The notes: generated from the sequence alone by a model not told the origin. A stretch of 64,000 nucleotides of DNA from Akkermansia muciniphila (GCA_945861415.1 CAMAUV010000021.1:1-64000); one strand, 5' to 3'. Shown: positions 37,113 through 47,460, numbered from the stretch's first letter. Numbers and translations: made by a program.

Positions 37113-37310
37113 GCCGGGTCGATTGCCCTGCACGTAGGAAAAACCAGGGGGATTCTGCACCGGGACACAGCCCGGGACGGATTCGCTGAAAGAATTGGCC
37201 GAAAATCCTCGGCACCGCGCCGCTTTGAGGGGGTAGAGAAGTCACTGCTTGCACCCGACCTGCTCCGGCGACAGTAAGAACGCCTTAAAATCAACCATCA
37301 AGTAATCGAA

Positions 37311-38807
37311 ATGCTCTCATTCCGCCGAATCATCACCGCAGGTTGCGCCTCACTGCTGCTAAGCCTAACCGCCACCACCATCGCCCAAGACAAACCCAAG
37401 GAGGAAAAGCCCGCCGCACCCGAGGCTGCTTCAGGAGACAAGGCAGCCGCCTTCCGCCGTTTCAATACCGCCGAAGGCAAGTCCTTCTACGCCTTGATCA
37501 CCGCCAAACAGGGCACCGCCGTGACCTTCAAGCGCCAAGACGGCAAGATCGTGACGCTGCCCATCCGCGCCCTCAGCGCCCCGGACCAGCAGTATGCCAC
37601 GAAGTGGACAAAGTTTAAGAATGACCTACTCAACTCCACCGAATTCGCTTCGCTGACAGTACAGGAAATGCTGGAATTGCGCGGCTACCAGAGCCTCGAA
37701 TTCGATATCGAAGGCAACCACATTTTTGTCCAAGGGGCGATGAATGATAAGCCTGTGAAGCTGATGATCGATACCGGCGCGCACTCCTCCATTATCCATG
37801 ACGCCTTCGCCAAGGAACTGGGACTGGAATTGGGGCCATACGATCAAAGGATCCAGGGTGTGGCCGGCTCCCAGGAAGCAGCTGTCACCAAGCTGACTAC
37901 ACTCCAACTGGGCGATGCCAAGATCAACGGAAACAGAATCCTCGCTACCAACTTCATCCCCATCGGCGGAGGGCCGGGGCAATTCGACATGATCTTCGGC
38001 GCGGACTTCCTCCGGGAACTTGATGCCTGCATCAGTTACCGCGAGGGCCGTATGTTCCTGAAGCCCGATAATCTGCGGCCTTCCGCTCCGGCTAACGAAA
38101 CCGCCAAGGCAGAAATCCGCCGCTGGACAAGTTCCGACGGTGCAAAGTCGTTCATGGCTTCCCTCGTGGACAAAACTGAGACAGATGCATCTTTTGAACT
38201 GGCGACCAAGCAGCGCACGTCCCTGGCGATCGACAAGCTGAGTGAAGCGGACCAGGCCATCATCATGAAGTGGAGCAAACTGCGCGACAATTTGACGAAG
38301 AATCCGGAGTGGCGCACTCTGACAGTGAAGGAGCTTCTGGAATTGCGCGAATACCAGTCCTTTCAATACCGACTGGATGGCAACCACATCCTCGTGGACG
38401 GTACGATCGGCGGCCCCAGTGGGGAGGCGAAGGCTCGCTTCCTTATCGATACCGGGGCTCACAGCTGCACCATGGACTACAACTGGGCGAAAGACACAGC
38501 CAAGCTGGAAGTAGGCAAACTGGGCGAGACCAAAGTGCGCGGCATTGGCGGCGAGGCAGATGCGGCCTTCACCAAAGTGAAGTTCATCAAACTGGGTGAA
38601 GCCCTCATCAAAGAGAGGACCGCCGTCAGTTCCGAAATCCACAAGCGCAACATCGGCGGCCAGGGCAACTACGACGCCCTATTTGGCGCCGAATTTCTGC
38701 GCGAGTTGGACGCCGTGATTAACTACAAGGAAGGCCGGATGTTCCTGCGCCCGGACAACTCCGACAAGGCCAGCGAGGAAGAAAAATCCAGCGAGAAAGA
38801 ACAGTAA
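37311..38807 (+). CDS. Secreted two-lobed retropepsin-like aspartic protease with SHD1-like modules
   Basis: A 498-residue exported protein with a signal peptide (about 1-25) and two copies of one unit. Each unit is an SHD1-like module (47-97 and 268-320) joined to a retropepsin-like protease domain. Catalytic motifs are LMIDTGAHSS (D154) and FLIDTGAHSC (D380), with matching flap regions and closing FGADFLRELDAC and FGAEFLRELDAV. Retropepsins normally dimerise to bring two Asp together; here both sit in one chain, suggesting a pepsin-like pseudo-dimer (inference). The tail is Lys/Glu-rich. It is divergent from the reductase gene. Confidence 0.85.
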   Translation: MLSFRRIITAGCASLLLSLTATTIAQDKPKEEKPAAPEAASGDKAAAFRRFNTAEGKSFYALITAKQGTAVTFKRQDGKIVTLPIRALSAPDQQYATKWTKFKNDLLNSTEFASLTVQEMLELRGYQSLEFDIEGNHIFVQGAMNDKPVKLMIDTGAHSSIIHDAFAKELGLELGPYDQRIQGVAGSQEAAVTKLTTLQLGDAKINGNRILATNFIPIGGGPGQFDMIFGADFLRELDACISYREGRMFLKPDNLRPSAPANETAKAEIRRWTSSDGAKSFMASLVDKTETDASFELATKQRTSLAIDKLSEADQAIIMKWSKLRDNLTKNPEWRTLTVKELLELREYQSFQYRLDGNHILVDGTIGGPSGEAKARFLIDTGAHSCTMDYNWAKDTAKLEVGKLGETKVRGIGGEADAAFTKVKFIKLGEALIKERTAVSSEIHKRNIGGQGNYDALFGAEFLRELDAVINYKEGRMFLRPDNSDKASEEEKSSEKEQ

Positions 38808-38874
38808 AAGGACTGCGGAGCGACGCCTTCAAGTCAGGTCATCTCAGGGCCGAAAGCAGCTGTCACCATTCAGG

Positions 38875-38900
38875 CGGGAGGTCCGGCGACGGGCCTCCCG
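38875..38900. terminator. Hairpin between convergent protease and CotH genes
   Basis: A ten-base stem, CGGGAGGTCC (38,875-38,884) with GGGCCTCCCG (38,891-38,900), contains one G-T pair. There is no long T-run, so it is a weak terminator or a structural hairpin between convergent genes. Confidence 0.5.
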
Positions 38901-38965
38901 TTATCATTTCATAGTGCAGTAAATTTGAAAATATCGCGCAAGGGAGCTCAGCCCGGGTTGCTCGC

Positions 38966-41900
38966 CTACTTTCGGCTCTCCACCAGCAAACGGACGTGAG
39001 CGCGCGCCACGGCGCTGCTGCTGAGAGGGCTTCGTACAGCCCGCAGGATTGTGCCCGTGGCCAGATCTGCCACCGGCGGCGCCGCTTCATCCGTAAGCGT
39101 AGTCCATGTCGTTAAATCCGTGCTGAATTGGGGAATCACGACTGCATCATCCGCGGCCGCAGCGGTACGATACCGAATCACAAGGTAGGTGTCCGTGGCC
39201 GACAGCGCCGGCAGAATTTCAAACCCCGCGCTTAGGAAACCATCACTACCTGCCGGGGGCAAGGTGCCGAGAGCATACTCCAGAAAGCTACTGAGACCAT
39301 TCTGGTCGGGATCGTCCCCGGCGCTGCCGCTCACGCTGTTGCGCGAGGCCCACGCCGCAAAAGAGTCGCCGTCAGAGGCTCCCGGCAGACCAAACGCACC
39401 CGCACTGGATCGCCAATTGGGCGGCAGAGCGGGGTCAGGGTCCGTCGACGGGCAAATGAGTACCAGAGAGAAGCCGTCCCCATCTGCTGCCATCGGCCAC
39501 GGCGCGATATCATCGTAGTTGAAATCAAAAATGGTGCCTCCATTGGCAGCAGTAAGCTTAAGTCCTTCGCCGCCGTTTGCTAGATTCGAACCCGACTGGA
39601 AGCTGCCGACTACCGCCACTCCCGGATGCCGGAAAGCAAATGCAGCGGGATTTGAAGCGATGACTATGCGCTGACCCGGTCCGATTTCCTGCGCGCTGCT
39701 GCTGGCAGTAAAGTCGAACAGGATGCCATCATCAAAGTGACAGCCGGTCAACTGCACTAAATTAGGCGAGATGTTATACAATTCGATGAATTCGAACATC
39801 TGAGCGGAAGTAAATCCGGCAGCAATTTCCGCCGGAGTCGGGGCTCCCGGGTTATAGCTGAACTCCGAAATGACCAAGTTGGCAGAGCTTGCCGGCACTC
39901 CAACGAGGAAAGAGGCTTCAGTGAGGGGGGACCATGTGCTATTGAGCAACACCCGGGCTTTGACTGTAGCGGTTTGATTGAGAGGCACCGCAGACAAATA
40001 GGCCATGGCACCGGCGGCAGGCTGTCCACTGCTATTTAGCTCACCTACCAGCCGCACGGAACAAAGAAAGTCGTTATCCGCTGCCGTAACATTTAACCCT
40101 TGGATGGCCAGCAGATTCTGAGAACCGGCAACAAGTCTCGGGATAAGGGAGGTATAGTCGATGCTCTCGTAAACGACAGCATCCCCGTCCGGACGGGAAG
40201 TGGCGGCCATATCCCTGAAAGACGGCGCCCCCAAATTGGTGGGGATATTAAGGCGGTCGATGGGAAAGTCACCATTGAGCCACGTGTAGGCACCATCGTC
40301 GTATTTGATTTGAAGCGTTAACGACGTCAGTTGACTCTTCTGCTCGGCTGTCACACTGAACGGAATGCGTATATAGAGGCTGGAATTCACATTCCGCATT
40401 CCAGTGACCGCAGTAAGAATGTGCGGGCCAAAAGTGGTGTTGGCATCGAAGCCAAGCGCGGCTGTGCCGGAAAGCCAGTTGGCGATATCTGATGGCGGAA
40501 CGATGTTCTTCCAGAGATTGGATGCAGGGCGTTCGGGAGGGGTGGTGGAGTATGCGAATGTAGGTACTATGTATTTTGAATCGCTGGACGGCACAATAAA
40601 CTCCACCGTCTGGGCGCCTGCCGGCAATGCAGGATCAGAGCCGTCCAGAGTGTAGTAAATTATACCGCCAGCAGGACCGATCATTGTGAGGGCGTTGCCC
40701 TGAGGGACATTCCCACCGTGCTGGGAAAACGAGGGCGCCGACACTGAAGGCCACATGCCAATGGCGGCAAATTGATTGAGCAACGTCTGAGTCCGCGTGG
40801 CAGTGTAGGTGTCACGCATCCAATCCATCTCCGGTCGCCAATGGGTGTTCCGGGTCATGGTCACCACTATAGGATTGCCGGAATTCACATCGCCCCAGCG
40901 GGCGCTCTCCGGGACCACTGGCAGGTCCAACTGATCCCGGAACGATTGCAGCCGCGCCTGCATACGGGCCTTGGTAAGCGCGCCGTCGTTGAAGAAGTGC
41001 TTCTGGAGACGGTCCGCAAAACGGCGGCGGAAGGAGGCGTTATTCTTCCGGAGAGCATAGTAGATTTCAGCAATTGGTCCCGGGGTACCTGCCGCGCGCG
41101 CGATCTCGGAAACGGGCGTGCCGATTAGTGTATGATTGAAGTCTGTGACCCTCATGCTAGGAACGAGCTCCGTCGCCAGGCTCTGCCCCATGCTGATCTC
41201 TGCGTCCCACACCTGCCAGAAGAATCCATCTCCCGGAAGCAGTCCTCGGGAGCGTCGTCCGCTCTCCCAGTTCTTGTTAAAGAAGCGGGAGGCGTCGGTT
41301 AGGTTCACGTTGGGAACACCGCGAAAAACAGGTCCCATCCAGTCATTTTGGGCACCCCACATTTGGACGATGAGGTTATCGATAAGTTCGTCCACCGGGA
41401 TATATTGCTGCAGCGCGGCATAGCTGGCGTCACTCTCCATGTTGGTCGGCGGACGCACTAGAGCGAGGACCGCATCCATCGCGTCACCGTCACCCTCAAC
41501 GATATCGAAGAGCGGGTTGCTGGTGTTGGAATGCTCAATCACATCCCAGTCCTCCCGCGCCCCGCCTTTATGCGCGGCGAAAAAGCGGGCGTCGATGACT
41601 TCGTGCAGATCATAGAATCCCCAATAGAGCCCGTTGATGTAAAGGTGCACGTAGCGCCCGCGGTGAGCGAGGCGGCCCATGTCCAGTTCGCACTGACGCA
41701 GGAAGCGGTCGCGCATGTAGGTGGCATGGGTAGCTAGGTCAGTATCTGCGGAACCAAAGGGCACAGCCCAGCTGTCATGACCACCAGGACGTAACTGGAG
41801 CTTGTCGAATTCATCAACCGGAGAGCCAGGATAGAGAGGGTAGCGAAGTTTATCCGCACCATACTGCTTTCGGAAATAAATGCGGAAAGGCTTTTTCGGG

Positions 41901-43615
41901 TGCTCAAGAGGCGCATTTCCCCCATGCATCTGCAATCCTGCATCTTCCTGCCATCGATCTGTGCCCGTGGCGTCCAGCGGATTGAAATACTCAATGGAAG
42001 CTTCAATCTCTTTGTTGGCCAGCCGCTGATTGGAATAGATACCGCTCGAAAAATCAAACATCTCCGGAATCCTCGTAGTGATACAAACCACCGGCAGGGT
42101 GGAGGACAGTGCCGGCACTAACAGGCTGGAGTAGTCGGGGGCTCTCGTGACCGCCGGGTCCATGCGGTAGTCAGCAGGAACAGGCGGACCAGTGAGGGTA
42201 TCGAAAGCAAAGTTATACGCATTTCCCCATGCGGCAGGATATCCAGCCGGGAGCTCCGGCTGGTTCAACACCTGTGCCGGGAAAATGTAGGTCTGCGTTT
42301 TGACAGTGGACGTTTCATAGCCCGGGATGAAGGCCGCAGCGCGCAGCGCCGTGGTAGTCGATATGGTGAGCGGCCCCGTGTATTCCGTGCCCGTGGAATC
42401 TGTGGGAGGACTTCCGTTGGTGGTGTAGCGAATAGCAGCCCCGAGAGTGCCCGTAGTGAGTGTCAGCGAAAAGGGGGCGGTAAAAAAGCCGCGCTTCACA
42501 CTGAAATCCGGCGCGTCGATGAAGCCGAGCACAATTGGCCGACTGTTAAGTAATCCCGGAGAAGGTTCCGCGATATAGCCCGGGTCCTTCAAAACAGGGT
42601 CTACAGTCGTCACATCCAATTCAGGAACCATGAGTAGATCGCTGCTGGACGTCGATGCGTTCATACTCTGAATCGCCAGAACGTTCTGGCCATTCACCAG
42701 TGCCGATCGTTGGGCGGAAACATCATAAGTGGCGAAACTCACCGCATCCCCATCGGCGCGGGTAGCAGTGGCATTCGAACCGAAAGCCAGCACACCCGGG
42801 GCATTCGTCGTGGAAGCAGTAGGAGGGCTGAGCCGGGTGCCGTTTAAGAAGGCCGCAAATCCGTCTTCCCACTTCGCCCGCAGAGTGAGAGCATTGACAT
42901 TGGCCGCCACGGGCACGCTGAACGGAATGCGGATGTATACCGTGTTCCTGAGACCGGACATTTGCGTCCTGGTATTGCCGCCGGGTCCTATGAGTGGATT
43001 GTAGTTAGTGTTGGTGGTGACGGTATCGTATCCGATCCCCGTTTTGGCGGTGGTCCATGTTGAGTCATTGAAGAGTAACTGCTCCCACCCCGGGACTTGC
43101 GCGAGGGGCACAAACCACCTGCAGGCGGCAGGAGTGGAGACCACCGTGCTAGTAGTGACCAACTGCGTGCTACCGTAGGAACGGTCAGGGAACTGCTCCG
43201 GGTAAGATGCAAACTCGGTGATTTTTGTGGCGCCGTCGGCGTCAACAAGAGCGAGATAACTTCCCTCACTGCTTTTTAATTTGAAGTTGGTGTGCAGCGT
43301 CGCGGAAGCATTGATGCGGTTTTTGGACGATGCCCATACGAGCAACTGACCTCTTGCTGGGATCGTCACCCCCGGGGGGAATATCCACTTTTGCAGCAGC
43401 AGCGGATCGTCCGTGAGTGCCATGCCCGTAAGAACGGCCGCGATGGCGTCAGGATTTCTAATCTCGATCCAGTCGGATTTGTCACCGTCTTCATCGGTAA
43501 TGGTATCGACATTATTCGCCTGGAATTCGCTGATTCGCACGCTGGCCAACAAAGCCGACGAGCCTGACGCCAGAATGAGGATCAAGGCGAGCCATGCATA
43601 AGAATTTGGCTTCAT
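38966..43615 (-). CDS. Large secreted CotH-kinase-like protein with lamin-tail and chitobiase-type domains
   Basis: A 1,549-residue exported protein with signal peptide (1-24). An N-terminal lamin-tail domain (about 25-130, ISEFQANN...DWIEIRNP) and a jelly-roll-like region come first. Chitobiase C-terminal-type modules follow (IRYTTNGSPPTDSTG and IYYTLDGSDPALPAG). The CotH part (about 480-870) has a LQMHGGNAPLEHPKKPFRI start, RPGGHDSW, YVHLYINGLYWGFYDLHE and DAEISMG. A second lamin-tail domain (LVISEFSYNP...FEFIELYNIS) and a C-terminal beta segment complete it. CotH kinases phosphorylate secreted proteins in spore formers; here the substrate is unknown. This domain mix is typical of Verrucomicrobia and Planctomycetes. 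Confidence 0.85.
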   Translation of the reverse strand: MKPNSYAWLALILILASGSSALLASVRISEFQANNVDTITDEDGDKSDWIEIRNPDAIAAVLTGMALTDDPLLLQKWIFPPGVTIPARGQLLVWASSKNRINASATLHTNFKLKSSEGSYLALVDADGATKITEFASYPEQFPDRSYGSTQLVTTSTVVSTPAACRWFVPLAQVPGWEQLLFNDSTWTTAKTGIGYDTVTTNTNYNPLIGPGGNTRTQMSGLRNTVYIRIPFSVPVAANVNALTLRAKWEDGFAAFLNGTRLSPPTASTTNAPGVLAFGSNATATRADGDAVSFATYDVSAQRSALVNGQNVLAIQSMNASTSSSDLLMVPELDVTTVDPVLKDPGYIAEPSPGLLNSRPIVLGFIDAPDFSVKRGFFTAPFSLTLTTGTLGAAIRYTTNGSPPTDSTGTEYTGPLTISTTTALRAAAFIPGYETSTVKTQTYIFPAQVLNQPELPAGYPAAWGNAYNFAFDTLTGPPVPADYRMDPAVTRAPDYSSLLVPALSSTLPVVCITTRIPEMFDFSSGIYSNQRLANKEIEASIEYFNPLDATGTDRWQEDAGLQMHGGNAPLEHPKKPFRIYFRKQYGADKLRYPLYPGSPVDEFDKLQLRPGGHDSWAVPFGSADTDLATHATYMRDRFLRQCELDMGRLAHRGRYVHLYINGLYWGFYDLHEVIDARFFAAHKGGAREDWDVIEHSNTSNPLFDIVEGDGDAMDAVLALVRPPTNMESDASYAALQQYIPVDELIDNLIVQMWGAQNDWMGPVFRGVPNVNLTDASRFFNKNWESGRRSRGLLPGDGFFWQVWDAEISMGQSLATELVPSMRVTDFNHTLIGTPVSEIARAAGTPGPIAEIYYALRKNNASFRRRFADRLQKHFFNDGALTKARMQARLQSFRDQLDLPVVPESARWGDVNSGNPIVVTMTRNTHWRPEMDWMRDTYTATRTQTLLNQFAAIGMWPSVSAPSFSQHGGNVPQGNALTMIGPAGGIIYYTLDGSDPALPAGAQTVEFIVPSSDSKYIVPTFAYSTTPPERPASNLWKNIVPPSDIANWLSGTAALGFDANTTFGPHILTAVTGMRNVNSSLYIRIPFSVTAEQKSQLTSLTLQIKYDDGAYTWLNGDFPIDRLNIPTNLGAPSFRDMAATSRPDGDAVVYESIDYTSLIPRLVAGSQNLLAIQGLNVTAADNDFLCSVRLVGELNSSGQPAAGAMAYLSAVPLNQTATVKARVLLNSTWSPLTEASFLVGVPASSANLVISEFSYNPGAPTPAEIAAGFTSAQMFEFIELYNISPNLVQLTGCHFDDGILFDFTASSSAQEIGPGQRIVIASNPAAFAFRHPGVAVVGSFQSGSNLANGGEGLKLTAANGGTIFDFNYDDIAPWPMAADGDGFSLVLICPSTDPDPALPPNWRSSAGAFGLPGASDGDSFAAWASRNSVSGSAGDDPDQNGLSSFLEYALGTLPPAGSDGFLSAGFEILPALSATDTYLVIRYRTAAAADDAVVIPQFSTDLTTWTTLTDEAAPPVADLATGTILRAVRSPLSSSAVARAHVRLLVESRK

Positions 43616-43789
43616 AGATTATTAGGGCTAACGGAAGAACGTTTTTGTCTCTGCGAGAGTCGTGCCTAATAAAAATAAATCCAAGAAAAATCGAGCGATC
43701 GGCAATGAAACTCATGCAGCGCAGCACCAAAGAACTCGCCATGGCCGCAGCGTGCGGGCTCTTCCAAAGAGAAGGCTGGGAGGCTTGAA

Positions 43790-44554
43790 TCAGGCGGCGT
43801 TTTGCCGGCGGCGGCGGTGACTGGCGAGCCCGAGGCTACCCAGAGCCAGAAGCCCAAGACTGGTGGGCTCAGGAATCACCCCGGCTCCTGCCACAATTCC
43901 ATCACCGGCGACATTTTCATAAGCCCACTCATGCACGATTATGGAACGGGGCCGAGTCCCCGGTCTAGTGCTTTGAGGGTTCACTGTTATTCGCACCCAT
44001 GCATAGTGGTCATCTCCTGAAATCTTGAATCGAAGGCCGAGGTAGCCGGTATTGTTTGGCTCAACAATCCAATTACTGGCGGCAAGCCCCGCTCCGCCTG
44101 AATTACCGTCTGCCAGCCACCCAAGGTTAGAGCCTGTGGTGAATTGTGGCAGGCTGACAAATGCTGCTGAACCATCGATCGTGGCGCCTGCGCTGAGTCG
44201 CGCCGGGTAATTAGAACCAGCAAGCACTCCCACTGCATCGACGGTCAATCCAGCCCCGAGAGGAGCGCTTAAAGCCGCGTCATTATTCCAAGGGGATGAA
44301 GAACCGGTATTGTCCCTTGTCCAAAGTCGGAAATCCTGAACAGCATCGTCGTTCAGATCAAAACTGTAGGATGCGAAGCTGCCATCGGTCGTGACGGTGT
44401 CTACGAGAAGGGCATTGTTATTATTGGTGTAAACAATGGCCGCGTCAGAACTGGTAATGGAGAGCGCACCAGCGAGCGTCGTCGCGGAATAAGCGGCGAG
44501 GCGCTGATTAGCAAATGATGACAACTGAGCGTTGCGGTTGCGGATAGGTGTCAT
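43790..44554 (-). CDS. PEP-CTERM sorting-domain protein
   Basis: A 254-residue exported protein. It begins MTPIRNRNAQLSSFANQRLA with a hydrophobic stretch ending SSDAAI as a signal peptide. A beta-rich body follows, then a C-terminal PEP-CTERM signal: VIPEPTSLG, a hydrophobic LLALGSLGLAS segment and a basic RRRRQ end. Exosortase recognises this tail, and the body becomes surface or matrix material. Alternative starts lie at 44575 and further upstream without a clear ribosome site. The exosortase is not in the window. Confidence 0.85.
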   Translation of the reverse strand: MTPIRNRNAQLSSFANQRLAAYSATTLAGALSITSSDAAIVYTNNNNALLVDTVTTDGSFASYSFDLNDDAVQDFRLWTRDNTGSSSPWNNDAALSAPLGAGLTVDAVGVLAGSNYPARLSAGATIDGSAAFVSLPQFTTGSNLGWLADGNSGGAGLAASNWIVEPNNTGYLGLRFKISGDDHYAWVRITVNPQSTRPGTRPRSIIVHEWAYENVAGDGIVAGAGVIPEPTSLGLLALGSLGLASHRRRRQNAA

Positions 44555-44736
44555 GATCTTTTGGAAAGGTGGCATCTGGTTAGAGCCAAAAAGAAGAGAC
44601 ATTGACAGCACTACCCTAGCCACACAAAAGAAATTTAACGTGTATTCTGCAAAATCCTGCGACCGGAGCCCATTTCCCTGCTGACACACTCCCCCCGTTC
44701 TACCTGCGAAGATAAATTATCGAAAATCGCACAGCC

Positions 44737-47460
44737 ATGCCACCAATTACCCCGCGCCGCCGCATTCTCCTAATAGGCTGGGATGCGGCGGACTGGAACT
44801 TGATCCATCCTTTTATTGCTGACGGCGACCTCCCGGCCCTTTCCGGCCTGATGGAGCGGGGAACATGGGGAAATCTTGCCAGTCTCCAGCCAATGGTCTC
44901 CCCCATGCTGTGGACGACCATCGCCACCGGTCACACTGCGGACCGGCATGGGGTGCTGGGCTTTACCGAGCCTTGCGACGACGGCAATGGGTTCCGACCA
45001 TGGAGTAGCCTCACCCGCCGCAGCAAGGCACTCTGGAACGTTCTCATGCAGAACGATTGGCACTGCAATACGGTCGGTTGGTTGGCCAGCCACCCCGCGG
45101 AACCGCTCAACGGGATCGTCGTTGCCAATACCATCGCGAACACGAAACCCAGCCAGAGCGGGGGACTCACGGCACCACCGGGCTGTATTCATCCTGTGGA
45201 AAAGGCCGCCCTTTACTCCCGCAGTCGCATGCAGGCGCAGGAGATCACATCAGAACACCTGTTGCCCTTCGTCCCGAGGGCAGCGGATGTGGATCAGGAT
45301 AAAGACCGCGGGCTCAATAACATCGCTGAACTCCTCGCCTCCTGCGTCACGATCCAGAGTGCTGCCACCCGGATCATGGAGGAAGAACCTTGGGACTTTC
45401 TGGCTGTCTACTTCGATGGCATTGACCACTTTGGGCACGGATTCATGCCATGGCATCCTCCGCGGATGCCCCATGTCAGCCAGCGTGACTACGATCTCTA
45501 TAAAGACGTTGTGCGAGGGGCCTACAAGTTCCACGACATGATGCTGGAACGGTTGCTGAAACTCGCTGGCCCAGAGACCACCGTCATCCTGTGCAGTGAC
45601 CACGGATTTCTCTCCGGCACCAACCGCCCACTGAACAACCCCAATGACCCGGCAGGTCCAACTCTGTGGCACCGCGACATGGGCATCCTCGTCATGGCCG
45701 GCCCCGGGGTGAAATCCGGGGAACGTTTTTATGGGGCCAGCCTGCTTGATATTACCCCCACCGTGCTCGCATTGGCGGGATTGCCCGCGGCAGTGGACAT
45801 GCCAGGCAGGGTCCTTGCAGACGCGCTTGATTGCTCATGGCCCGCTGAGCGCATCCCTTCGTGGGAGTCGATTCCTGGAATTGATGGGCGGCATCCACCG
45901 GGGACTCCTTATGGCGTCCAGTCCACAGACTCCTCTCTCACTCGGCAATTGGTGGCCCTCGGTTATATCGAAGACCCGACTGGAGATCAGCAGGCTGCGG
46001 CCGCCGCTGCCAAGATGGAGGCAGACTTCAACCTCGCTCAGGTCCACCTCTCCAACGGGACCCCCGACCTCGCGGTGACACTTCTGGAGAACCTCTTACA
46101 AGAGCGCCCATGGGAGTCGCGCTACCTACACCAGTTGGCCCATGCCTGCGTCCGCGCCGGTTGGTTTGCCCACTCCGTGGAATTGCTACGCAAAGCCTAT
46201 CCGGAGGACGCGGCACCTCCTCCGGCAGCGGTTTTTCTGCTGATGTGCCGTGCCTGCCTAGGCATGAATAACCGCGAGGCAGCAGCATGGTATTGCCATC
46301 GTGCCGCACGGCAGCTGCCCGTTCTCTCAGGCGCCTGTGTAGAACTGGCCAATCTGTGGCTCGAACTGGGCGAAGCCACCTCGGCCGAACTCGCATGCCG
46401 GCGCGCTCTCGCGCTCGACCCGTCTCTGGCCTCCGCCCACGAGACGCTTTCGAGCGTCCATCTTCACCTTAACCGCCCGGCAGAGGCCGCAGAGGCCGCG
46501 CTGACAGCCATTGAGCATGTCCAGCAAAGCGCCGGCGCCCACCTCAATCTGGGCATCGCCCTCGCCCGCTCGGGCCGCTACCCAGAGGCCCGCGCAGCCT
46601 TCATAAACGTGACATCTATGCGTCCCCGGCACCCGCTCGCATGGCGTTACCTCGCCGCCCTGCCAGACATTCCGGGCGCCGGCACCTTTCTCCGCGATAC
46701 CTGCAAGGACACCAGCCGCCGTCTCAGCCGTGAATGGACCAGCCTCCGCCGGGAGCAACGCCAGCGGGCCCGCGCCACCCGTCCGATTCCAGAGATCCCC
46801 CTTCCTCATCTCCGCACCGCCCGGGCCAATACTGAGCGCCCGCCGCAGGACAATACTATTCGCGGTCCGGAGGGCCTCATCTTGACCCTCGTCAGCGGTC
46901 TACCACGCTCCGGCACCAGCCTCATGATGCAGATGCTCGAGGCAGGCGGACTGCCGCCGCTCACCGACGGTATGCGCACCGCCGACGAAGACAACCCGGC
47001 CGGGTATTATGAATGGGAGGCAATAAAGAGTATCGGCCGCAATCCAGGCCTGTTGGATGCCCCCGGCTATGACCAGCGAGCCATAAAGTGCATCTCCGCA
47101 CTCCTTGGCCAACTGCCTGCCAAACACCGATACCGTGTCCTCTTCATGGTCCGTCCGGTCGACCAAATCGTCCGCAGTCAGCAGCGCATGAAAGAACATC
47201 ACGGCACCGCCTCCGGCGACACCAGCACAGACAAAATGACCGGTATCCTTCAGGCACACCGGGACGAAACCCTCGCCTTCCTCGCCGCCCGCCCTCAGTA
47301 TTACGATGTCCTCGTCGTCGACTATCCGGAGTTAATCACGACCCCGGGCCCTTGGGTGGAAAAGATCGCGGCCTTCCTCGGTCCCACCCTGCTCCCCCGC
47401 CCTGAAAACGCCGTTCAGTGCATCCGGCCCGAACTCTTCCGCCACAGAACGACACCGTAG
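44737..47460 (+). CDS. Type I phosphodiesterase - TPR - sulfotransferase fusion protein
   Basis: A 907-residue protein of three parts. Residues 8-350 are an alkaline-phosphatase-superfamily phosphodiesterase: a metal site in GWDAADW (D16), candidate nucleophile S55 in VSPMLWTTIATGHTADRHGV, metal ligands in YFDGIDHFGHGF and the CSDHGFLSGT pair. Residues about 430-640 are tetratricopeptide-type helical repeats. Residues about 715-905 are a sulfotransferase-like domain with the 5'-phosphosulfate loop SGLPRSGTSLMM (720-731) and a distal FMVRPVDQIVRSQQRM, matching the 3'-phosphate motif. No signal peptide is visible, so it is probably cytoplasmic. Substrates are unknown; joint action on a surface glycan or protein is inference. 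Confidence 0.85.
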   Translation: MPPITPRRRILLIGWDAADWNLIHPFIADGDLPALSGLMERGTWGNLASLQPMVSPMLWTTIATGHTADRHGVLGFTEPCDDGNGFRPWSSLTRRSKALWNVLMQNDWHCNTVGWLASHPAEPLNGIVVANTIANTKPSQSGGLTAPPGCIHPVEKAALYSRSRMQAQEITSEHLLPFVPRAADVDQDKDRGLNNIAELLASCVTIQSAATRIMEEEPWDFLAVYFDGIDHFGHGFMPWHPPRMPHVSQRDYDLYKDVVRGAYKFHDMMLERLLKLAGPETTVILCSDHGFLSGTNRPLNNPNDPAGPTLWHRDMGILVMAGPGVKSGERFYGASLLDITPTVLALAGLPAAVDMPGRVLADALDCSWPAERIPSWESIPGIDGRHPPGTPYGVQSTDSSLTRQLVALGYIEDPTGDQQAAAAAAKMEADFNLAQVHLSNGTPDLAVTLLENLLQERPWESRYLHQLAHACVRAGWFAHSVELLRKAYPEDAAPPPAAVFLLMCRACLGMNNREAAAWYCHRAARQLPVLSGACVELANLWLELGEATSAELACRRALALDPSLASAHETLSSVHLHLNRPAEAAEAALTAIEHVQQSAGAHLNLGIALARSGRYPEARAAFINVTSMRPRHPLAWRYLAALPDIPGAGTFLRDTCKDTSRRLSREWTSLRREQRQRARATRPIPEIPLPHLRTARANTERPPQDNTIRGPEGLILTLVSGLPRSGTSLMMQMLEAGGLPPLTDGMRTADEDNPAGYYEWEAIKSIGRNPGLLDAPGYDQRAIKCISALLGQLPAKHRYRVLFMVRPVDQIVRSQQRMKEHHGTASGDTSTDKMTGILQAHRDETLAFLAARPQYYDVLVVDYPELITTPGPWVEKIAAFLGPTLLPRPENAVQCIRPELFRHRTTP

